Positions 8,356 to 16,821 of a stretch of 64,000 nucleotides of DNA are shown here, in pieces. The stretch comes from Kamptonema formosum PCC 6407 (GTDB lineage Bacteria > Cyanobacteriota > Cyanobacteriia > Cyanobacteriales > Microcoleaceae): assembly GCF_000332155.1 (NCBI RefSeq), contig NZ_KB235898.1:488592-552591 (forward strand), given 5' to 3'. Below the pieces are notes generated by a model. It saw only the letters and a list, made by a program, of their open reading frames with translations. It was not told where the DNA came from and searched no databases. The position numbers were made by a program, and so were the translations under genes. The number at the start of each line of letters is the position of its first letter. The first letter of the stretch is position 1.

Positions 8356-9621
8356 CTATTTGGGCAAGGGCTCGAAGATTGGGGTACTACGGGCTACAAC
8401 GGCCGAGAATAGAGCCTCATACTGATTCAAAGCTTCCTCAAACCCATAGTGCTCGACGGCATACTTTCTACCTTGCTGACCCAAAGCTTCCACCTGAGCG
8501 GGATGAAGATATAACTCTTGAATCGCCTCTGCTAAGGCCTGGGGGTCTTCAGGAGGCACTACAACACCACCACCACTCTCCAAGACTGCTTTATTTGCCG
8601 TACCTGTTTCTGGCACCGAGGCCACAATTGCCCGGCCAGAAGCCAGAATTACTTGGATTTTCGAGGGCATATTAAAATTAGTAACGCGCAGCTTTTGCAC
8701 TACCAAACTAACATCAGCAGCCGCTAACATCTGGGGTAATTTTTCTCGCGGCTCAAAGGGTAAGAGCAAAACATTAGGAGCTTTATAAGTATCGCAGTCC
8801 TTCTGTAATTCCCCTAATGCTGTCGGTTCTCCCACAATTACAAAAGCAATTTCAGGGATATGTTTTAAACGAGCTGCGGCCTTAACGACTGTTTGCAAAC
8901 CTTGAGTCAGAGCAATATTGCCGCAGTAAAGCACAACAAATTTGCCTGTGAGTTGGTGAGATTCCCGGAAGGGGTTATTTTCTTTGGGTAAAGGCCCGAT
9001 GAAATTGACATCAACCCAATTAGGGATACAAACAATTTTATTAGGAGCTACTCCCTGAGAAAGTAATTTTTCAACAAATCCATCAGCGATTACGCTAATC
9101 TGAGTAGCTGTGCGATAAGCAAATTTTTCCAAAGTGTCGGCGATCCGAATCAGCAAGCTATCTTTTTTCACCAGACCAACACGCACGGCTGCTTCGGAAA
9201 CGATATCCTGAACATTGAGAATGATGGGACAGGCGCGAAACCCTCCGTAAATGGCAACTGGGACGCAAATCGGCAAAGGGGGTACAGTTGAGAAAATGAC
9301 ATCAGGTCGCCAACCGTTGAAAGCTTGGAAGAAACTGGAAGCCACAAAGCTACCGTCGAGTAAGAGTCTATCTAGCAAGGTGGGATGGGGGCCGTTGATC
9401 CGCACGTAGCTACGCTGAATTTTGACACCGTTTCTCTCTTCGGTCAGGTAGCACTTGCCTTGATATTGTTCATAAATCCGGCGCTGCGGATAGTTGGGCA
9501 TACCTGTGACTACCCGAACTTGATGGCCTCGCTTGACTAAACCCTCTGCTAGTTCTGTCATCAAGGGAGCAATGCCTATGGGTTCTGGGTAGTAGTTATA
9601 GGAATAGATCAAAATACGCAT
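8356..9621 (-). CDS. WcaI/WbuB-like glycosyltransferase, GT4 family
   Basis: This 421-aa GT-B glycosyltransferase resembles colanic acid WcaI. The N-terminal acceptor half begins MRILIYSYNYYPEPIGIAPL and carries GLVKRGHQVRVVTGMPNYP. The C-terminal donor-binding half carries VLYCGNIALTQGLQTVVKAA, VIVGE and the late acidic region (VLESGGGVVVPPEDPQALAEAI). It should add a sugar to a lipid-linked or polymeric acceptor in exopolysaccharide synthesis at the cytoplasmic membrane. The sugar cannot be read from the sequence. The sugar transferase fusion 1 kb upstream on the same strand may act in the same pathway. Confidence 0.85.
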   Translation of the reverse strand: MRILIYSYNYYPEPIGIAPLMTELAEGLVKRGHQVRVVTGMPNYPQRRIYEQYQGKCYLTEERNGVKIQRSYVRINGPHPTLLDRLLLDGSFVASSFFQAFNGWRPDVIFSTVPPLPICVPVAIYGGFRACPIILNVQDIVSEAAVRVGLVKKDSLLIRIADTLEKFAYRTATQISVIADGFVEKLLSQGVAPNKIVCIPNWVDVNFIGPLPKENNPFRESHQLTGKFVVLYCGNIALTQGLQTVVKAAARLKHIPEIAFVIVGEPTALGELQKDCDTYKAPNVLLLPFEPREKLPQMLAAADVSLVVQKLRVTNFNMPSKIQVILASGRAIVASVPETGTANKAVLESGGGVVVPPEDPQALAEAIQELYLHPAQVEALGQQGRKYAVEHYGFEEALNQYEALFSAVVARSTPIFEPLPK

Positions 9622-9733
9622 AATTTTAAGTTTGAAGCAAATGTTTCCTGCCTAATCAACGGAGACAGATGCACCCAGTTAATTATTGTGGACTTACCCT
9701 GCTTCCTGTTTTCTCTAGAGGCTGTTGAATCTA

Positions 9734-10019
9734 TATAGCATTTCTGCGGTAGATGAGGTACACCTGCTGGCGGTTAGGGGCTAGGGGCTAGGGGCTAGGG
9801 GCTAGGGGCTAGGGGAAGAAGAGGAAGAAGAGGAAGAAGGGGAAGAAGGGGAAAAGAGGGACTACGATGCTCCCATGCTCAGGAAAGAAGAGGAAAAAGG
9901 GAATAGAATTAAAGGTTTGAGGAAACTAAAATGTCCTAACCACCTTGCCGATTGCTATAATTGCTAATTACTAATTTCTGATTGCTAGGGCGTACCTCGC
10001 TTGCTTGAGAAATGCTATA
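9734..10019. mobile_element. IS630-related MITE (286 bp)
   Basis: The ends are TATAGCATTTCTGCGG...GAGGTAC (left) and its imperfect inverse GTACCTCGCTTGC...GAAATGCTATA (right). Over 28 bp both match the ends of the IS630 at 15284-16316 at the outer 12 and inner 7 positions with identical spacing. There is no transposase ORF. The interior contains CTAGGGG and GAAGAAGAG arrays and a nested TATAGCAA-type repeat (right end about 9960), so the core has been invaded by other repeats. Confidence 0.75.
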
Positions 10020-10170
10020 AATCTAAGATACTGAGTAAAATTCACCCTTTATTATCTTTAATCCGACTAAACCCGAATTTATTTTTAGCGCCGCGCTCTG
10101 GGCGGTAAAGAAACGGTCTAGAGGGTCGCTTTACTTAAGAAGTATTAACTCTTGCTTAAGTTAATAATAG
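10020..10170. other. Gap downstream of the RsbW-like gene
   Basis: Together with the MITE and bases 9622-9733 this forms a 549-bp gene-free stretch between the glycosyltransferase and the RsbW-like gene. Beyond the repeats I see no gene and no convincing terminator. Confidence 0.35.
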
Positions 10171-10608
10171 TCAAGTTATGCTTTTTCGCATAACTAGGCA
10201 ATTGCGATCGTCAGGAGTACGAATATAATCAAGTTCGTCGGTAAGCTTGTCTATGAACATCAGGCCTCTTCCTCCCTCCGCTTCTAAGGGGTCGGAGTTC
10301 TGTTTTAAGATGGATTGTAACTTTTCTTTTAGGTTAAATGGTTGACCGCGATCCCAAATTAGAATTTCTAAAGAATTGGTATATATTTTGATCTCTAATT
10401 CAATGGGAGTCTCAGGAGGCAAGTCGTGGTGAGCATGGCGGACAGCATTTGTAAAGCCTTCGTTTAAAATTAATTGGCACTGCCACCATAGTTGATGGGG
10501 GAGGAGGGGAAGTGCAATTTCTTCTAACCATTCTAAAACAACTGTTAAATCTTTCAGGTTGCTCTGAACCTGAAGATGAGATTTCACCCTTAGTTGCTCA
10601 TCTTTCAT
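10171..10608 (-). CDS. RsbW-like serine kinase/anti-sigma regulatory factor
   Basis: This 145-aa protein is a stand-alone HATPase_c domain of the RsbW/SpoIIAB type. The N-box has Glu50 and Asn54 (NEGFTNAVRHAH), the G1 box is DRG (86-88) and the G2 box is GGRGLMFI (about 112-119). Such kinases phosphorylate a Ser in STAS-domain antagonists and switch partners. The gene starts 5 bp after the stop of the STAS-sugar transferase fusion, so the two are very likely one transcript and a cognate pair. No sigma factor or PP2C phosphatase is next to it. The target protein is inferred from context. Confidence 0.88.
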   Translation of the reverse strand: MKDEQLRVKSHLQVQSNLKDLTVVLEWLEEIALPLLPHQLWWQCQLILNEGFTNAVRHAHHDLPPETPIELEIKIYTNSLEILIWDRGQPFNLKEKLQSILKQNSDPLEAEGGRGLMFIDKLTDELDYIRTPDDRNCLVMRKSIT

Positions 10609-10613
10609 TAATT

Positions 10614-11615
10614 CTATACAGCACCGCTATTTTTATTAAACAGGACTGCTATAGTTTTGAAAATTAATTTCAGATCGTACATCAGGCTCCAGTTTTGTTG
10701 ATATTTTAAATCCAGGCGAATGACATCTTCAAAGTCACGCACGGAAGAGCGACCGTTAACTTGCCACTCCCCGGTCATGCCGGGTTTGACATCTAAACGT
10801 TGCCACTGGGGAACCTCGTAACGCTCAACTTCATCGGGGGTTGGGGGGCGGGTACCGACGAGGCTCATCTCGCCTTTGAGTACGTTCCAAAATTGAGGCA
10901 GTTCGTCGAGGCTTGTCTTCCGCATGATCCTGCCTACTCGCGTGATCCGGGGGTCATTATCGTTTTTAAAGATGGCTCCAGAGGCTTGGTTTTTGATTTG
11001 GGATTTGAGGGATTCAGCGTTGACGCACATGGAACGGAATTTCCAGATCCGAAAATGCTTTCCCATCCACCCGCAACGGGTTTGACCGAAAAAGATGGGG
11101 CCGGGATTGTCAATGGTAATGGCTATGGCTATTGGTAGGAATAAAATTCCTGTAATTCCTAAACCTACTAAAGCTCCTACGATGTCTATGAGGCGCTTTA
11201 CCCAAGAGCGTACTGAGGGATGAGTAATCGGTAGCTGATTGTCTTTTGAATGGTGGGTTTCTGTTGAGTTTGCATTGGGGGCGGGTTGCTCGATGGTCAA
11301 TACTTGGTCTAGGCTGGTGAGGGCAAATACTGCCATTACTTGGGGGTTGACTCTCCGCAGCACTAGGTTGCTGCCCTTTTGCCTAGCTACTTTCATGTTG
11401 CTAACGAGGGCACCGATACCGCTGCTATCTATGAATGTGGTCTGGTTAAAATCAAGGATGATTTCACTAGGGATGGTAGTCCCAGAGAAAAATTGCTGGC
11501 AGGTGGTCTTAAAGGCTACGGCCTCAAGTACACTCAAACGAACGGGCAAATGAACGGAGGGAATCTCGCCCTTGTAAGTTACCCGAAACTCTGCCTCTGG
11601 GGTTTGGCTGACCAT
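10614..11615 (-). CDS. STAS domain fused to a polyisoprenyl-phosphate sugar transferase
   Basis: Residues 1-110 form a STAS anti-sigma-antagonist-like domain with the phosphorylatable-Ser motif FIDSSGIGAL (61-70). After a polar linker (about 111-135), residues 136-333 form a bacterial sugar transferase (PF02397 type): one membrane segment (about 142-165), KFRSM (192-196), and DELPQ...VGTRPPTPDEV (237-263). These enzymes load the first sugar-phosphate on undecaprenyl phosphate for exopolysaccharide. The fusion, followed at once by an RsbW-like kinase gene, suggests that initiation of polysaccharide synthesis is gated by Ser phosphorylation. Domain calls are firm; the regulatory link is inference. 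Confidence 0.9.
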   Translation of the reverse strand: MVSQTPEAEFRVTYKGEIPSVHLPVRLSVLEAVAFKTTCQQFFSGTTIPSEIILDFNQTTFIDSSGIGALVSNMKVARQKGSNLVLRRVNPQVMAVFALTSLDQVLTIEQPAPNANSTETHHSKDNQLPITHPSVRSWVKRLIDIVGALVGLGITGILFLPIAIAITIDNPGPIFFGQTRCGWMGKHFRIWKFRSMCVNAESLKSQIKNQASGAIFKNDNDPRITRVGRIMRKTSLDELPQFWNVLKGEMSLVGTRPPTPDEVERYEVPQWQRLDVKPGMTGEWQVNGRSSVRDFEDVIRLDLKYQQNWSLMYDLKLIFKTIAVLFNKNSGAV

Positions 11616-11838
11616 GAAGTCTTGATTCCAAATTTCAAGCTAGTATCTTATCGCCTATTCTGTCTTAAATTTTTATAAGTCGATCAATTTATCGCTTACA
11701 AAATGCGATCGCGCTTCAGGCAAGAGGGGAGTTGGCTTTGGCGGAGGGGGGGGAACGCGACTTCTGATTTCTCAGGTCGGAGTTTTCAGAGTAATTTTGA
11801 AACCTGATGGCTGAAAGTGATGCCGTTCCCCAAGATAT

Positions 11839-12507
11839 TTATAAGTTGTAGACGTTTTCTGATTGTTCGGTTTGGCGATCGCTACTTTTGACTTTAGCTT
11901 TGGCTTTGGCTGCACTGCGTTTGAGGGCTTGCAGCCGTGCTTCGTATCTGGCTCGCTGCCGCTTTTTGGAGGTTTGCTCCACTAGGGTTTTGAGGGCACT
12001 TCCCAGGCTTTTGTAAGCGTTGGGGAGGGTGTAGCCAAAGCGAGTGGCCAGAGCGATCGCTTTTTCGTCTGCTTCTGCTGCCTCTTTGAGGTTTTTCTCT
12101 CCATTATTTTTTTGATAGAGCCTCCAACCTGACACGCCGCAGAGGGCTAATGCCAGCAGCAGTAGTAAGCCGTCTTGTACCCACAGTTCGCCGACTGCTC
12201 CGCCTAAGCCGATGGCGAGGGCTGCCATTTCCCAGCCATCTTTGGCGATCGTATCGTTTTGAACTCTGGCTACTTCATGCCAGAATAGCAAATTTCTCTG
12301 ATCCATTGCTAGTTGTTCCCAACGGATCAGGTCAATTTGAATTTCTACTTGGTCTTTGCCTATTTCTTCGCTGCGGATCAGGGGTGGATTGACCTCTACG
12401 GTCTTTTCTACTGTGACCCAGCTTTGCAGTTCTGGCGGCAGTATGCCTTTCAATCGCCGGATCTCACTCATCTCGGCTCTAGCAGTGGAGGTTGCATAGG
12501 ATGTCAT
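11839..12507 (-). CDS. DUF3318-type cyanobacterial membrane protein
   Basis: This 222-aa protein begins MTSYATSTARAEMSEIRRLK and continues with LPPELQSWVTVE, QRNLLFWHEVARVQND, two hydrophobic segments in the middle (about 95-125), and a very basic, Ala/Lys-rich C-terminus (about 180-215). The pattern is that of the cyanobacteria-restricted DUF3318 family of unknown function. The His in FWHEVAR recalls metallopeptidase-like helices, but no second ligand motif is evident. The gene is transcribed alone. Confidence 0.7.
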   Translation of the reverse strand: MTSYATSTARAEMSEIRRLKGILPPELQSWVTVEKTVEVNPPLIRSEEIGKDQVEIQIDLIRWEQLAMDQRNLLFWHEVARVQNDTIAKDGWEMAALAIGLGGAVGELWVQDGLLLLLALALCGVSGWRLYQKNNGEKNLKEAAEADEKAIALATRFGYTLPNAYKSLGSALKTLVEQTSKKRQRARYEARLQALKRSAAKAKAKVKSSDRQTEQSENVYNL

Positions 12508-12817
12508 AGCTCCGGCCCTTGGGAAAATTCAAACGGAAAACAAGCCTCTATATTTTGAAGTATATCGCGGCAAGTGCGTTTAAGAACACTCTACAGATTA
12601 CGATATTCTAAAATATTGTTTGCCTATCGGGGGGTGAGTTCTCTCCTAGTTGGGGGTGGAGGGAAGTTCTTGAGGCTTAGTGCCTCGTTTGAGGAGACCA
12701 ACTTGTAGGTAAAAGGGGCGATACCATCTCAATCGTTATCTTCTAGAAACGATGCACAGTAATTTAGAGGCTTGCCAAGTCATGAAATTTGCAAAAAAAA
12801 TTAGGTTTTGACTGTCA
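12508..12817. other. Divergent intergenic region
   Basis: This stretch lies between the DUF3318 gene and the polysaccharide deacetylase gene, which point away from each other. One short hairpin (GAGGC-ttagt-GCCTC, near 12671-12685) is visible and otherwise nothing recognisable. Promoters for both genes must lie here. Confidence 0.35.
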
Positions 12818-13771
12818 ATGAGAAATTTTTTGGTTTATAAATTTCCTCGTTATTTTAAGCCTATCTTTCCTCTTAAAACTATCAGCAAAAAGCGCCTGTT
12901 TAGCCTGTTGTTTGCCTTCCTTATTAGTTTGCTAATTACCAAAGTCCTCGAAGCAACGTTTGTAGTAAAAATCCCCGTCTTTGGTTTCCATGATATTGTT
13001 GATATTCAGAATAAGCCAGGAGCTTTCCCATTGCCAACCGAATTAAAAAGCGACTACTACCAGCAAGACTTAGAAGCTTTTTTAGATAATTTAGTGCGAG
13101 ACAACTATTGGTTTCTATCTACTCAAGAACTCTATGATTATTACCTAAGTAAACCCAGTCAAGTGTTACCCCCTGAACACTGTCATCAAAAAAAGGTAAT
13201 GATTACTTTCGATGATGGCTATAAAAGCGTCTATACAAATCTCCTCCCCATCTTAGAAAGACTTGAAAATAAATATGGACAAAAAATCAAAGTAGTTTTA
13301 TTTGTCAATCCCGGATTTATCGGCCGACGCGGTAAAACTTTAGACAAAGCCAACTGTAAAGAGTTACGGGAAGGCTTTGAAAAAGGTTTTTATGACCTCC
13401 AATCTCACGGACTTAACCATGAAAATTTAACCAGGATTTCTGCGAAAGCTGTAGAGCGAGAATTAGAGCAGGCTCAAATTAAATTAAGGAAATGCACTCA
13501 AGATTTAGATCCAAATCGAACAGTTGGTTCTCACCTTGCCTACCCCTATGGCGCTGTCAATAAACAAGTTGATAAGTATGTATCAAAATATTACTTATCG
13601 GGATATTTGTACAATAGCCTAAGTTTAAAGCTCGGTTTTTGGGGAACAAATCCGTATCGCATACCCAGATTGACTGCCAACAAGAAACACTCAGTAGAAA
13701 GACTGACAACAATGGCAGCAGGAGGTTGGCTGCGAAGCTTAATTAGAAGTAAATTTAAAGCGATCGACTAG
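12818..13771 (+). CDS. Membrane-anchored polysaccharide deacetylase
   Basis: The 317-aa protein has an N-terminal signal anchor (about 25-45, RLFSLLFAFLISLLI) and a NodB-like deacetylase domain. The metal and catalytic motif TFDDGY spans residues 130-135, and the His motif SHGLNH spans 196-201. A later AYPYGAVN motif matches motif 3. It should remove N-acetyl groups (or act as a related esterase) on a cell-surface glycan outside the cytoplasmic membrane. It is 8 bp from the downstream acyltransferase-like gene, so they are probably co-transcribed. Confidence 0.88.
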   Translation: MRNFLVYKFPRYFKPIFPLKTISKKRLFSLLFAFLISLLITKVLEATFVVKIPVFGFHDIVDIQNKPGAFPLPTELKSDYYQQDLEAFLDNLVRDNYWFLSTQELYDYYLSKPSQVLPPEHCHQKKVMITFDDGYKSVYTNLLPILERLENKYGQKIKVVLFVNPGFIGRRGKTLDKANCKELREGFEKGFYDLQSHGLNHENLTRISAKAVERELEQAQIKLRKCTQDLDPNRTVGSHLAYPYGAVNKQVDKYVSKYYLSGYLYNSLSLKLGFWGTNPYRIPRLTANKKHSVERLTTMAAGGWLRSLIRSKFKAID

Positions 13772-13778
13772 AGATTTT

Positions 13779-15239
13779 ATGAATACTAAAGACATGGTAA
13801 ATCCTCAAGATATGTCTACTCCTGCTGTTAATAAACGCGCTGATGCACTAGATGCACTCAGGGGAATTGCGGTTTTAGCAATGGTTTTATCAGGCACAAT
13901 TGCTCGCAAAACATTACCTGCTTGGATGTACCACGCCCAAGAGCCACCGCCTAGTCATCTCTTCAATCCTAAACTAGCTGGATTAACATGGGTAGATCTA
14001 GTTTTTCCATTCTTTTTATTCGCAATGGGGGCCGCTATACCGCTGGCTTTATCTCGCCGCATTGCCAAAGGATGGGATACAAAAAAAGTGATTTTATCTA
14101 TCCTCCAAAGAGGATTTTTATTAGGCTCGTTTGCAATATTTCTTCAACATATTCGACCAACTGTCATCAATCCTAATGAGGCAAGTTCGCAAAAATGGTG
14201 GCTAGCTTTACAGGGATTTTTAATCCTGTTTTTAATGTTTGTCCGTTTACCAAAATCTTGGTTTTCCTGGCTGCGAACAGGAATAACACTTAGTGCTTGG
14301 ACTTTAGGGTTTATATTCGTATCTAATATCACTTATCCAAACGGAAATGGCTTTTCTCTGGAACGCAGCGATATTATCTTGGTTGTGTTGACAAATATGG
14401 CTGTTTTTGGTTCTCTAATTTGGTTATTTACTCGCTCAAATGTGTGGTTACGAGTGGGATTGTTAGCTTTTTTGTTGGCGATGCGATTGTCTTCTGGTTC
14501 TGAAGGTTGGATTAAATTGATTTGGTCATCATCGCCTGTACCTTGGATTTTTCAATTTGATTATTTAAAGTATTTATTTATTGTAATTCCGGGTACTATT
14601 GTGGGCGATTTACTTTGCAGATGGATAGAATATTCGTCGCCGGAAGATGAAGGTCAAGCTAGATGGAATAGCTGGCGCTACTTTATTATAATGATTTTAA
14701 TGTTTGTTCTCAATTTAATTCTATTAATAGGATTGCAAGCTAGATGGCTATGGCAAACTACATTATTAACGTTTGTGCTTTGTTTATTAGGATGGATTTT
14801 AGTAAAAAATCCGGGTAATACTACGGAAAACTTACTACGTAAACTTTATGGTTGGGGATTTTACTGGTTGGCTTTAGGATTATTACTGGAGCCTTATCAA
14901 GCAGGGATTAAGAAAGATTCAGCAACCTTGAGTTACTTTTTTGTGACAACGGGGTTGGCAATTTTTATGTTGATTGCTTTGACTATTTTAGTAGATTTCT
15001 TTAAAAAGAAAGCTTGGTTACAACTATTTATCGATAATGGTGTTAATCCGATGATTGGATATGCGGGTTTTGCTAATCTTATCTGGCCAGTTCTGGTTTT
15101 AAGTAAATGGGAACCTGTGATTGTAGAGATGAGTTCTACAGACCCAATTAAGGGGTTTTTGAGGGGATTTGCTTATACTTTGATTTTGGCTTTGATTGTG
15201 ATGGTTTTTAGCAGATTAAAGCTATTTTTAAGGACGTGA
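13779..15239 (+). CDS. DUF5009/HGSNAT-like multi-pass acyltransferase-type protein
   Basis: The 486-aa integral membrane protein has about 11-12 hydrophobic segments. It begins with a cytosolic RADALDALRGIAVLAMV motif and has LAGLTWVDLVFPFFLFAMGAAIPLALSRR, the hallmark of the COG4299/DUF5009 group related to heparan-alpha-glucosaminide N-acetyltransferase. This group is believed to move acetyl groups across membranes onto amino sugars. Paired with a deacetylase, it may set the acetylation of an envelope glycan. The catalytic His of the eukaryotic enzyme cannot be placed with certainty. Confidence 0.78.
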   Translation: MNTKDMVNPQDMSTPAVNKRADALDALRGIAVLAMVLSGTIARKTLPAWMYHAQEPPPSHLFNPKLAGLTWVDLVFPFFLFAMGAAIPLALSRRIAKGWDTKKVILSILQRGFLLGSFAIFLQHIRPTVINPNEASSQKWWLALQGFLILFLMFVRLPKSWFSWLRTGITLSAWTLGFIFVSNITYPNGNGFSLERSDIILVVLTNMAVFGSLIWLFTRSNVWLRVGLLAFLLAMRLSSGSEGWIKLIWSSSPVPWIFQFDYLKYLFIVIPGTIVGDLLCRWIEYSSPEDEGQARWNSWRYFIIMILMFVLNLILLIGLQARWLWQTTLLTFVLCLLGWILVKNPGNTTENLLRKLYGWGFYWLALGLLLEPYQAGIKKDSATLSYFFVTTGLAIFMLIALTILVDFFKKKAWLQLFIDNGVNPMIGYAGFANLIWPVLVLSKWEPVIVEMSSTDPIKGFLRGFAYTLILALIVMVFSRLKLFLRT

Positions 15240-15349
15240 TGTAAGTCTTAATTGGAAGAGGTATTAGAAGACTGAATTTTACTTATAGCGTTTCTCAGAG
15301 TCGTGAGGTACACTTAGTAAAGTAAAACTAATTAGAGGAAAAATTGTCA

Positions 15350-15778
15350 ATGCAACCCTATTCAATAGATTTTAGGCAAAAAATAATAGAAGTCAGAGAA
15401 CAAGAAAACATCTCAATAAGAAAACTAGCAGAACGTTTTAAAGTAGCCAAGAGCTTTGTTCAAAAACTACTAAAAAGAGCTGAACAAACCGGAGATATTA
15501 GTCCTCTTACTCAAGGGGGAAGTCCACCCACAAAATTAAATAGTGAACAATTAGTGACTTTAGTAAAAATCATTGAAGAGCATAATGATGCAACTTTACA
15601 AGAATTAACTGAACTGCTTGAGGAAAAAACTGGAATAAAGGTAAGTAGAGCGACCATGGGAAGAATCAGCAATCGACTCAATTATAGTTTCAAAAAAAAA
15701 CGCTCTATGCGGCTGAGAAAACCAGCGAGCGAGTGCAAAAAGCCAGAGTTGAATTTTGGGATAAAATCAGGGATGTAA
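15350..15778 (+). CDS. IS630 transposase, first frame (HTH DNA-binding part)
   Basis: This ORF of about 142 aa holds the N-terminal helix-turn-helix region of an IS630 transposase (MQPYSIDFRQKIIEVREQEN, then SIRKLAERFKVAKSFVQKLL) and the second winged-helix (TGIKVSRATMGRISNRLNYS). ATG 15350 has AGAGGA upstream; a TTG at 15344 is less likely. At A9 (15692-15700) a -1 slip would join the reading frame to the DDE part: after the slip the frame reads TLYAAEKTSERVQKARVEFWD, which fits IS630 proteins. Without slippage, this frame ends at 15778. Confidence 0.88.
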   Translation: MQPYSIDFRQKIIEVREQENISIRKLAERFKVAKSFVQKLLKRAEQTGDISPLTQGGSPPTKLNSEQLVTLVKIIEEHNDATLQELTELLEEKTGIKVSRATMGRISNRLNYSFKKKRSMRLRKPASECKKPELNFGIKSGM

Positions 15779-16305
15779 TGGCTGAAGACCTGATTTTTCT
15801 GGATGAATCAGGAGTTAATCTAGCAATGGTACGACTATATGGAAGAGCATTAAAAGGTCAAAGAGCGAGGGGAGAAAAACCACAAAAAAGGGGGAGAAAT
15901 ATTTCTTTGCTATCGGCTTTATCTTTCAAAGAAGTAGTGGCTTCAAGTAATATTTATGGTGCAGTAGATGGAGTAACATTTGAAGCCTTTATCCTGACAA
16001 AGTTGGTACCTAAACTTTGGAAAGGTGCTTGTGTAGTTATGGATAATGCTAAAATTCATTTAGGAGAAATGGTGAAAAATTTTATCGAAGATGCTGGAGC
16101 AACCTTAATTTATTTATCTCCTTATTCTCCTGAATTTTCCCCAATTGAAAATTTTTGGTCAAAAGTGAAATCGATATTAAGAAAACTCAAAACTAGAAAT
16201 TATTTAGACTTAATTGATGCAATTACAGATGCCATGTTACAAGTTACTCAAAAAGATATTCGTAATTGGTTTACTCATTGTTGTTATTGTACCTCACAAC
16301 TCTGA
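15733..16305 (+). CDS. IS630 transposase, second frame (DDE catalytic part)
   Basis: This frame encodes the catalytic domain with the DDE residues in LDESGVNL, VMDNAKIH and SPIENFWSKVK, as in IS630/Tc1. GTG 15733 is only an apparent start: the frame is open back to the A9 run at 15692-15700, so the true product is most likely a -1 frameshift fusion with the upstream ORF. It ends 11 bp before the right inverted repeat end. The catalytic residues are intact. Confidence 0.88.
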   Translation: MQKARVEFWDKIRDVMAEDLIFLDESGVNLAMVRLYGRALKGQRARGEKPQKRGRNISLLSALSFKEVVASSNIYGAVDGVTFEAFILTKLVPKLWKGACVVMDNAKIHLGEMVKNFIEDAGATLIYLSPYSPEFSPIENFWSKVKSILRKLKTRNYLDLIDAITDAMLQVTQKDIRNWFTHCCYCTSQL

Positions 16306-16377
16306 GAAACGCTATAGTCTTACCCTGAATCTTCCTTAATATGATACAATTAATGAATCGTAAACTCCTTAAATACT

Positions 16378-16821
16378 ATGACAATTGAAAATCTGGAAGC
16401 TGAATTGATGGCATTGCCAAGAGATGCTCAAGCAATATTGCTCTCGCGGCTCCTAAAACACTTGGGACAAAGTAGTGAAATCGATCCAGAAGTTGCATCT
16501 AGCTGGAGTGAGGAAGTTGAAAGACGCGATCGCGAAATGGATAGCGGCGAAGTTACTGGCATTCCGGTCGAACAAGTGTTTGATAAACGGGGTAAAGAAC
16601 TTTATGAAAATGTTATCCGCGCTCAAGTAGAAACACCGGAGAATATTGGCAAGATTATTTCAATTAATGTGGAGACGGGTGAATATGAAATTGGTGAAGA
16701 CTTGGTAGTAACGAGTGGCAAATTACAGGCTAAACAGGCTAATGCAATAATTTGGGCGGAACGGATTGGTTTTGATGCGGTTTACGCTGTTGGTGGTACA
16801 TTGGTCAGAACGGCAGAATGA
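16378..16821 (+). CDS. Addiction-module-component domain fused to a retropepsin-partner domain
   Basis: Residues 1-62 match the short 'putative addiction module component' type (LEAELMALPRDAQAILLSRLLKHL, then WSEEVERRDREMDSGEVTGI). Residues about 68-147 (RGKELYENVIRAQVETPENIGK, ISINVETGEYEIGED) match a small cyanobacterial protein that usually stands alone before a clan AA aspartic protease. The split is by my own pattern memory, and the family of the second half is uncharacterised. The stop overlaps the start of the protease gene (ATGA), so the two are translationally coupled. Confidence 0.6.
   Translation: MTIENLEAELMALPRDAQAILLSRLLKHLGQSSEIDPEVASSWSEEVERRDREMDSGEVTGIPVEQVFDKRGKELYENVIRAQVETPENIGKIISINVETGEYEIGEDLVVTSGKLQAKQANAIIWAERIGFDAVYAVGGTLVRTAE

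Larger units (their letters stand above)
15284..16316 (+). mobile_element. Complete IS630-family insertion sequence (about 1.03 kb)
   Basis: The left end TATAGCGTTTCTCAGAGT (from 15284) and the right end ACTCTGAGAAACGCTATA (to 16316) are perfect inverses over 18 bp, and the inversion continues as CGTGAGGTACA/TGTACCTCACAAC-type sequence. The termini are TA, as expected for the TA target of IS630/Tc1-mariner elements. The element holds a two-frame transposase and nothing else. The intact ends and complete reading frames suggest a recent or still active copy. Confidence 0.92.

Noticed and set aside
10800..11553. Plus-strand ORFs of 112 and 104 aa opposite the STAS-sugar transferase gene
   Set aside because: Shadows of the minus-strand gene, which has clear domain motifs.
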